A stretch of 11,988 bases of DNA from the NCBI RefSeq assembly GCF_038442745.1, contig NZ_JARVCN010000068.1, forward strand, positions 1 through 11,988. Direction: 5' to 3'. The translations under genes and the position numbers were made by a program. Numbering within the stretch: position 1 is the stretch's first letter; each line of letters starts with the position of its first letter. The notes under the pieces were generated by a model. It saw only the letters and a list, made by a program, of their open reading frames with translations. It made no database searches and was not told the origin of the DNA. Positions 7,685 to 11,988 of the stretch are shown piece by piece. This DNA is from Crocosphaera sp038442745. GTDB taxonomy: Bacteria; Cyanobacteriota; Cyanobacteriia; Cyanobacteriales; Microcystaceae.

Positions 7685-7720
7685 AGTTAGATATTTAAGC
7701 AATTCAACGCATATTATGGT
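7685..7720 (+). repeat. Direct repeat copy 2: degenerate copy of the DUF47 gene tail
   Basis: This second copy of the 3' end of the DUF47 gene matches 7571-7606 at 32 of 36 positions. A T-to-A change turns the Tyr codon of LDIYAIQR into a TAA stop, so the copy is non-coding. It lies in the spacer just upstream of pit. Confidence 0.8.
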
Positions 7721-7759
7721 TATCATAACTTAAATTGTTAAATTAGTTAGATTAAATTT

Positions 7760-8830
7760 ATGGACTTAATTAGCACTTTTATTTTTCTCTCTAGTGGCTT
7801 ATTTTTGGGATGGTCCCTCGGTGCAAATGATGCTTCCAATGTCTTTGGAACTGCCGTGGGTAGTCGCATGATTCGTTTTTCTACTGCTGCTTTTATTTGT
7901 AGTATTTTTATTATTATTGGTTCAGTAACCGCAGGAGCAGGGGCAGCCGGAGGACTAGGAAAACTAGGTGCCGTTAATGCTTTAGCTGGTTCCTTTACCG
8001 TTGCTTTAGCGGCTGCAATAACGGTTTTATGGATGACTAAGCTAGGACTGCCAGTATCCACTTCTCAAGCAGTGGTAGGAGCGATCGTGGGTTGGAACTG
8101 GTTTAGTGATTCCCCTACCAATATTAATGATTTAATCAAAATTATGGGGACATGGGTTGCTTGTCCTATTTTGGCAGCTATATTTGCGGCAGTTATCTAT
8201 AAGTTAGTTGTACTTTTGATTGAAAATACTCAACCCCATCTTTTGAGTTTAGATAATAATATTCGTTGGGGTTTAATTATTGTTGGTGCTTTTGGTTCTT
8301 ATACTTTGGGAGCCAATAATATTGGTAATGTAATGGGTGTTTTTGTGCCTTCTTCTCCCTTTGAAAACCTAAAAATTGCCGGAATTTTTGATATATCTGC
8401 AGTAGAACAATTATTTTTATTAGGAGCGATCGCCATTGCTGTTGGGGTGTTTACCTATTCTAAGCAAGTGATGATGACGGTGGGTGGTAGTTTAATGACC
8501 TTATCTCCTGTGGGTGCATTAGTGGTGGTTTTGGCTAATTCTTTAGTATTATTTACTTTTTCCTCCCAAGAATTGTCAAATTTTGTGGTCAGTCTGGGTT
8601 TACCTCCCATTCCTCTCATTCCTGTTTCTAGTTCTCAAGCAGTGGTGGGTGCAGTCATTGGTATTGCTCTTTTAAAAGGTATCAAAGGGGTTAGACAGCT
8701 TAAATGGGGAGTTCTAGGGGGTATTGCCTCTGGTTGGATCACCACTCCTGTTATTGCTGCTCTTATTAGCTTTATTTTGTTATTTATTGTGCAGAATGTT
8801 TTTAATCAAGAAGTTTATCAGGTATTTTAG
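7760..8830 (+). CDS. pit: PiT-family inorganic phosphate permease
   Basis: Low-affinity, cation-coupled inorganic phosphate transporter in the plasma membrane (PF01384, phosphate transporter family). The protein has the inverted internal repeat of the family. GANDASN (21-27) and the helix-break motif LPVSTSQAVVGAIVG (97-111) lie in the first half; they are mirrored by GANNIGN (184-190) and PVSSSQAVVGAVIG (288-301) in the second. About ten to twelve hydrophobic segments cover nearly the whole length, with a short polar loop at 155-168. At 356 residues it is a compact PiT without the long central loop of E. coli PitA. ATG 7760 has no evident Shine-Dalgarno sequence. The upstream DUF47 gene is its expected regulatory partner. 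Sulfate transport by related permeases cannot be excluded from sequence alone, but the DUF47 neighbour favours phosphate. Confidence 0.93.
   Translation: MDLISTFIFLSSGLFLGWSLGANDASNVFGTAVGSRMIRFSTAAFICSIFIIIGSVTAGAGAAGGLGKLGAVNALAGSFTVALAAAITVLWMTKLGLPVSTSQAVVGAIVGWNWFSDSPTNINDLIKIMGTWVACPILAAIFAAVIYKLVVLLIENTQPHLLSLDNNIRWGLIIVGAFGSYTLGANNIGNVMGVFVPSSPFENLKIAGIFDISAVEQLFLLGAIAIAVGVFTYSKQVMMTVGGSLMTLSPVGALVVVLANSLVLFTFSSQELSNFVVSLGLPPIPLIPVSSSQAVVGAVIGIALLKGIKGVRQLKWGVLGGIASGWITTPVIAALISFILLFIVQNVFNQEVYQVF
8426..8433. repeat. HIP1 octamer GCGATCGC (in pit)
   Basis: The second exact HIP1 palindrome of the window lies inside pit. It shows that this part of the window shares the cyanobacterial genome signature of secD. 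Confidence 0.8.
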
Positions 8831-8923
8831 CCATCATTATAATTGTCAGGTTGCTAACAGTTTGTAAAATTTCCACTACATGGGAATCACAACCCAATCT
8901 TAATTAATAAATTATGGTTATTT

Positions 8924-10075
8924 TCAGGGTAAATGACTCACAACAGAAAAATTAGCCCTTCCCAAAACTTCTTCATAGACTTTTTCTACCTGAGAAACAT
9001 TATTAGTCAAAGAATATTTATCTAATACCCTTTGTCTAGCTTTGTGTCCTAATAGTTGGGTGATTTCGCTATGATCTCGAAACAAAGGTAACAGAGTCTT
9101 CAACTGTGTGGTAACCCCCTGAGTATCTAACACCACCCCGGCTCCATTTTCTAATACTTCCCCATCAGCTCCTGCATCTGTTGCAATACAAGCCACACCG
9201 CAGGCCATAGCCTCTAATAATGATAAAGATAATCCTTCTACTAAAGAAGGCAAAATAAACACATCAGCAGCCCGTAAAATATCAATACGTTTTTGTTCAT
9301 CGGCCACAAACCCCGACCAATAAATATTATTTTTTCTCCCATAGAGAGCTTCTAAGGAGGGTTTAAGGGGTCCGTCCCCAACGATCAACAATTTACTATA
9401 ATTCCCCATATCAACCTGTTTCCAAGCCTTTAATAAGGCTTCTACGTTCTTCTCTGTGGCAATACGTCCTACATAAACAAACAGTCGCTTTGCTTTGATA
9501 TGAGACTTGAGATAAGAAATGCCTGGAGAATATTTAACTGTATCAACCCCGTTGGGAATAATCGCCAGTTTATGCTTATCAACCCCCAATTTCATCAATA
9601 ACTCTTGTTGTAGTCGTGAGAAAATAATCACTTTGTCGTAGTGGGCTAAAAACGGGGCATAAAGCTGATAGGTTAAAAATTGGGTACTGGACTTCAAATT
9701 GCGTAATTTGCTGTCAAAAGGTGGATGAAATGTGGCTATGAGGGGTAATTTTAAAGCCTGACAGATTTCCGGAAGTTGAAAGTCGAGGGTGGATAATGTT
9801 AGGGAACCATGAACGACATCTGGCTTCAACTTAGCCAAAGCATCCATTAAAACCTTGCTAGATTTAAGGGTGGGGATGGTGTAAATTTGGGATTTATAGA
9901 GAAAGGGCAAGGCAACTTCCTTACAGTCTGGCGAATGAGTTAAATCCGTCTCTTCTTGCGAAAAATGAAGAAAACTAACCTGATAATCTCGGTCAAGTAG
10001 GGCATTGGTTATTTCCCGACCGTATGTTACATTTCCACAGAAAGGGGATTTTTTCCCAAGCCAAGCGATGTGCAT
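8924..10075 (-). CDS. Glycosyltransferase family 4 protein
   Basis: GT-B-fold retaining glycosyltransferase of the GT4 type, expected to move a sugar from a nucleotide-sugar donor to a lipid, polysaccharide or small-molecule acceptor. The acceptor is not predictable here. The N-terminal domain starts MHIAWLGKKSPFCGNVTYG, with a glycine loop near 14-19, and contains HPPFDS (117-122). The C-terminal donor domain shows IIPNGVDT (172-179), YVGRIATEKN (201-210), GDGP (233-236), GFV near 255 and the E-x7-E signature EGLSLSLLEAMACG (280-293, Glu280 and Glu288). The length of 383 residues is typical and complete. No signal peptide or TM segment is seen. ATG 10075 lacks an obvious Shine-Dalgarno sequence, and a TATAAT box lies about 60 bases upstream. 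The gene converges on pit with only 93 bases between stops and no clear terminator. It stands alone, without a visible polysaccharide cluster. Confidence 0.92.
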   Translation of the reverse strand: MHIAWLGKKSPFCGNVTYGREITNALLDRDYQVSFLHFSQEETDLTHSPDCKEVALPFLYKSQIYTIPTLKSSKVLMDALAKLKPDVVHGSLTLSTLDFQLPEICQALKLPLIATFHPPFDSKLRNLKSSTQFLTYQLYAPFLAHYDKVIIFSRLQQELLMKLGVDKHKLAIIPNGVDTVKYSPGISYLKSHIKAKRLFVYVGRIATEKNVEALLKAWKQVDMGNYSKLLIVGDGPLKPSLEALYGRKNNIYWSGFVADEQKRIDILRAADVFILPSLVEGLSLSLLEAMACGVACIATDAGADGEVLENGAGVVLDTQGVTTQLKTLLPLFRDHSEITQLLGHKARQRVLDKYSLTNNVSQVEKVYEEVLGRANFSVVSHLP

Positions 10076-10137
10076 TCAGATATATAGACAAATAGTTATG
10101 ATGAACTGATAAGAGATAATTCGCTGTAATTCTATGG

Positions 10138-10167
10138 ATTATAAGCATAAGCTACCCATTACTACAA
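10138..10167 (-). promoter_or_regulatory. Candidate promoter for the glycosyltransferase
   Basis: On the minus strand a consensus TATAAT (10138-10143) lies 18 bases downstream of TTGTAG (10162-10167), a weak 3-of-6 match to the -35 box. The predicted leader is about 55 bases. A second TATAAT at 10226-10231 shares its flanking sequence but has no good -35 box. Confidence 0.4.
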
Positions 10168-10262
10168 GGGGAAAGTTGAGTTAGCTTGGATAGTCCAGAA
10201 AATAGAGCAGTTTTTATTTCCATAGATTATAAACTTTCTAGCTTTTAGGGAGAAGGCAACCT

Positions 10263-10290
10263 AAGTTCGGTGTTAGAAGTTCGGAGTTCA
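10263..10290. repeat. Degenerate heptamer repeat around AAGTTCG
   Basis: AAGTTCGG occurs at 10263-10270 and again at 10277-10284, two 7-base periods apart. The intervening and following heptamers (GTGTTAG, GAGTTCA) are diverged versions. This is a decayed short-tandem repeat of the type common between cyanobacterial genes. Confidence 0.55.
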
Positions 10291-10470
10291 GATTTAAAAT
10301 CCGAGATTGTAGTCGGTTTCCTCGGTATGGGAATGCTAGGTAACAGATTTTCTATAAATCTTCTAATATTTTTATGAGTTCAAAGTGTCACAATGGACTA
10401 TACAGTATGAGTATTTAATCTAAACTCCAGTTTTTAGAGATTTATTGCTTTTGCTTACATCTAACTCAGG

Positions 10471-11610
10471 TTACCAGCTATAGGTAGGAAAAGGACATTT
10501 CTCCTCTAATTCTGAGTCTGTGATAATTATGGAGTTAAAACAATTGTTTTGTTTCAGACAATCTAGCCATGAAACTAATTCATCTGATATTTGATGACTT
10601 TGCTCGGCTATATTTCTTGCTTCCTTTCTATAATTTCCCCCCATCAATAACAAAAGTTTGATTTTCAAAGCTAATCCATACCAATAATTAGGATTGAGCT
10701 TTAAAGCCCGATTAATATATGCTAAGGCTACTGTTTTATTATTTTTTGCTAAAGCCAATTGAGCTTTCCAATACCAAGGCTCTGGAGATTTGCTTTCTAA
10801 CTTTTGTGCTTCTTCAAATTTTGCTTCTGCTTCCTCAAACTTTTTATTTTTCAATAATTTACATCCTTCTTTTAAACACTGATTTACAGTGCTAATTAAG
10901 TTTAAATCTTGGTTTGGAATCTTCCAATATTCATGAGTGATACTTATATCGAGAGCAAATCTTAGTTTTCTCCCAGATGTATTAAGTTGCTCTTTTCCAG
11001 CTTCAATTGCCCTTTCAAATGATAAAAACCCCTCAGTTGTCCTTCCTATTCCTTCTGGTTTATCTTCTGGTAAAACAGTCGGAGAACTACTAAAACCAGT
11101 GCATTCAATTGGCATAAAATTTCCTGAATCAATCAACTCTGTTAATTGTTGATGATTGCGAAGAGGTTCTTGTTCAAAAAGTTTTCTTTCTTTTTCTCGT
11201 TCTCCATCTCCACTGCTATTTTTCCACCATTCTTTTCGTTCATGACGTATTGATACTGCTGCTAAAGCGTGTCCATTAAGTACAATTAAAAGCGGAATTA
11301 AATCACAAGCATAACAAATACCACAAAAGAGAATGGCTAAGTCAAGACAAGTTCCTTCATTGAGAGTTTCTAGAATTTCTTGAGATGTGCGAATCATTTG
11401 AATATTACGCTCTGAATTAAATGGTTCAAGAGCATATTTAATATTCTTCTTCATCAAAGTGTTATAAATTTCTTTTACCAGTTGGTATTTATCCCAATGA
11501 ATTAATTCAAGCCGATTGACAGTAGATGGTAACTTGAAAGAAGCTGGTAACTCTCGAACAACAAAACCAGCTAACCCTACTTCATTAAATTTTGACCATC
11601 TTAGAACCAT
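10471..11610 (-). CDS. Transglutaminase-like cysteine peptidase with C-terminal TPR repeats
   Basis: Protein of 379 residues, probably cytoplasmic: no signal peptide is seen. The motif GTCLDLAILF (86-95) with Cys88, then LLIVLNGHALAAV (107-119) with His114, then MPIECTGF (166-173) with Glu169 fits the Cys-His-acid triad of transglutaminase-like peptidases. SFERAIEAGKEQL (197-209) and LRFALDI (216-222) are segments I associate with this domain in bacterial conflict-type proteins. Residues 242-309 contain two TPR-like units (KKFEEAEAKFEEAQKLES; ALAYINRALKLNPNYW), and a further helical pair lies at 310-348, suggesting a protein-binding tail. ATG 11610 is preceded in frame by a stop 13 bases upstream, so the start is well bounded. 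It lies 45 bases after a broken gene on the same strand and is AT-rich relative to the core. Substrate and role are unknown; the triad is my reading, not a tested fact. Confidence 0.72.
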   Translation of the reverse strand: MVLRWSKFNEVGLAGFVVRELPASFKLPSTVNRLELIHWDKYQLVKEIYNTLMKKNIKYALEPFNSERNIQMIRTSQEILETLNEGTCLDLAILFCGICYACDLIPLLIVLNGHALAAVSIRHERKEWWKNSSGDGEREKERKLFEQEPLRNHQQLTELIDSGNFMPIECTGFSSSPTVLPEDKPEGIGRTTEGFLSFERAIEAGKEQLNTSGRKLRFALDISITHEYWKIPNQDLNLISTVNQCLKEGCKLLKNKKFEEAEAKFEEAQKLESKSPEPWYWKAQLALAKNNKTVALAYINRALKLNPNYWYGLALKIKLLLLMGGNYRKEARNIAEQSHQISDELVSWLDCLKQNNCFNSIIITDSELEEKCPFPTYSW

Positions 11611-11655
11611 ATCTTTTTTGTTTTTATTTCTTCATTTTTATTGATCTGTATTGTT

Positions 11656-11925
11656 TTATTCAACTTCAAATAAATCATTGACTGGATTTGGAAAACCGCC
11701 TCCAGTTCTTTTGGTTTTTACTTCTAAGCGATATAATCCTGAATCCATATTTTCAAGAGAAAGTAACCATTCTTCCCCTGATTTTGAAAATTTAGCATGA
11801 TGTGTTGCTCCATTAATATTTACAGGTTTAATATATGCTTCAAGCTCTAATTTTTCTTTGATATGTTGAGGAAAACGACCTTTAACATCTGCTTTGATGG
11901 TTACTAGACCTCTTGCAAAAGTCTT
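11656..11925 (-). pseudogene. 3' part of a broken or truncated gene, unknown product
   Basis: The minus strand is open for 89 codons ending at a TAA (11656-11658) and reads like real protein: GRFPQHIKEKLELEAYIKP, then GEEWLLSLENMDSGLYRLEV, then the C terminus FPNPVNDLFEVE. Alternating strands and the GLYRLEVKT pattern suggest a beta-sandwich or Ig-like C-terminal domain; this is inference. There is no ATG, GTG or TTG start before an internal Met. The frame is closed upstream by stops at 11926-11928, 11944-11946 and 11956-11958. A neighbouring minus frame is open from 11987 to a TAG at 11904-11906 and overlaps it by about 20 bases, so a single frameshift near 11905-11925 could join the two. 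The gene would be a larger one entering from the right edge. A separate upstream gene, or a sequencing error, is equally possible. Confidence 0.5.
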
Positions 11926-11988
11926 TTATGATCTAATTGAATGCTATTTTTTTGTCTAAATTTCCGTGGCAAGACACCCAGAATTCCT

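Larger units (their letters stand above)
10076..10470. other. Long intergenic stretch between glycosyltransferase and peptidase-TPR gene
   Basis: These 395 bases hold no convincing gene in any frame; the longest ATG-initiated frames I read are under 20 codons. They contain two TATAAT boxes on the minus strand in near-identical surroundings, a degenerate heptamer repeat at 10263, and a weak AT-rich hairpin near 10417-10442 downstream of the peptidase gene. No RNA gene was recognised. Confidence 0.6.

Noticed and set aside
7747..8061. Minus-strand open frame of 104 codons rich in Ala, Pro and Lys over the start of pit
   Set aside because: It is an antisense shadow of the Gly/Ala-rich first half of pit, without motifs or a separate regulatory region.
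8831..8923. Terminator between the convergent pit and glycosyltransferase genes
   Set aside because: Only 3- to 4-base pairings (for example TGGG at 8881 with CCCA at 8893) were found, with no T-run; this is too weak to call.
10417..10442. Hairpin downstream of the peptidase-TPR gene as its terminator
   Set aside because: The stem is AT-only apart from two G-C pairs' worth of sequence, has a 2-base bulge, and no T-run follows on the minus strand.

Overview
The window looks like chromosomal DNA of a cyanobacterium, probably a unicellular or simple filamentous lineage of fairly low GC. Four things point this way: cyanobacterial-type glutamyl-tRNA reductase, SecD and SecF, and pyruvate dehydrogenase E1-beta; the order pdhB-secD-secF on one strand; two HIP1 octamers (GCGATCGC) inside genes; and several degenerate heptamer tandem repeats between genes. 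I do not name a genus. No rRNA, tRNA, CRISPR array, transposase or replication origin was found.

Layout. Positions 1-1398 (+) hold an AT-rich gene for an MscS-family mechanosensitive channel whose 5' end is unclear. It converges on hemA (1587-2879, -), with a perfect hairpin terminator between them. A repeat-bearing spacer follows, then a same-strand block, transcribed pdhB (5635-6618), secD (4135-5547), secF (3155-4081). The 291-base spacer 6619-6909 separates pdhB from a divergent pair on the + strand: a PhoU-related DUF47 protein (6910-7605) and a PiT-type phosphate permease (7760-8830). A family 4 glycosyltransferase (8924-10075, -) converges on the permease. After a 395-base non-coding stretch with promoter-like elements and degenerate repeats comes an accessory region: a transglutaminase-like cysteine peptidase with C-terminal TPRs (10471-11610, -). 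Upstream of it is the broken or partial 3' end of another gene (11656-11925, -).

How the genes relate. hemA commits glutamate to heme and chlorophyll synthesis. SecD and SecF drive late steps of protein export across plasma and thylakoid membranes. PdhB feeds acetyl-CoA to central metabolism and lipid synthesis. These are housekeeping genes with no direct functional link. The DUF47 protein and the PiT permease form a recognised partner pair for inorganic phosphate uptake. The least explained material lies at the two edges, which are visibly more AT-rich than the core. The right edge (peptidase-TPR protein plus gene remnant) is the best candidate for an undescribed system, possibly conflict-related, but the window cuts it off and only its 3' part is visible.
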